A stretch of DNA of 5,525 bases, from positions 1 to 5,525 of the forward strand of contig CAKSBK010000080.1 in the NCBI GenBank assembly GCA_934438035.1, given 5' to 3'. Made by a program: the position numbers and the translations under genes. The stretch comes from an uncultured Christensenellaceae bacterium (lineage in GTDB: Bacteria > Bacillota > Clostridia > Christensenellales > Christensenellaceae). The notes below the pieces were generated by a model. The model was not told the DNA's origin. It did not search any database and saw only the letters and a list, made by a program, of their open reading frames with translations. Every line of letters starts with the position of its first letter. The first letter of the stretch is position 1. Below are positions 5,476 to 5,525 of this stretch, piece by piece.

Positions 5476-5525
5476 TTATTCCTGTGTGAGCTTGATGCCG
5501 AAGTCCTTCTCGACCTGTCTTAACT
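5476..5525 (-). CDS. C-terminal tail of an unidentified upstream gene
   Basis: An open frame enters from the right edge and ends at a TAA at 5476-5478. The 15 visible residues read LRQVEKDFGIKLTQE, a charged, helix-prone tail typical of a soluble protein C-terminus. One other minus frame is also open across this short stretch, but its composition (many Gly, His and Cys) looks less like a protein. It ends 84 nt before acoA on the same strand. I cannot assign a family from so few residues. Confidence 0.5.
   Translation of the reverse strand, partial: LRQVEKDFGIKLTQE

Overview
The window carries one minus-strand gene cluster for a thiamine- and lipoate-dependent 2-oxo-acid/acetoin dehydrogenase complex. 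It is flanked by the start of a LarA-type (lactate racemase family) gene and the last residues of an unidentified upstream gene. Strong AGGAGG-type ribosome binding sites, moderate GC content, tight operon packing and Clostridium/Bacillus aco-like proteins suggest an anaerobic Firmicute (Clostridia). This placement is inference; the window has no taxonomic marker.

In transcription order (high to low coordinates) the layout is: the tail of an unknown CDS (5476-5525); an 84-nt gap with a hairpin, a paired direct repeat and a candidate -10 box (5392-5475); E1 alpha, acoA (4423-5391); E1 beta, acoB (3362-4405); the E2 acyltransferase, acoC-like (1982-3349); lipoyl-E3 dihydrolipoyl dehydrogenase, lpdA/acoL (247-1962); a 121-nt gap with a strong hairpin (126-246); and the 5' end of a larA-like gene (1-125, cut by the window edge). 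The gaps between the four complex genes are 12 to 19 nt and each start has its own Shine-Dalgarno sequence, so they are very probably one transcript.

E1 (alpha plus beta) decarboxylates or cleaves the substrate on TPP and acylates a lipoyl arm. E2 passes the acyl group to CoA. E3 reoxidises the dihydrolipoyl group and makes NADH. The E1 sequences resemble AcoA/AcoB of acetoin dehydrogenase more than classical pyruvate dehydrogenase E1, for example in the THRGHGHCIAKG segment of alpha and LYNSKGEVPDD of beta. The substrate is still not proven by sequence.

All of the coding sequence belongs to recognisable families, and I see no unknown multi-gene system. The unusual points are: E2 and E3 share an 89-residue N-terminus that is identical in protein but patchily diverged in DNA; E2 has two tandem subunit-binding domains; E1 beta has a roughly 20-residue insertion just before a TPP-contacting motif; E1 alpha has GDS in place of GDG; and the leader region has an unusual repeat and hairpin arrangement.
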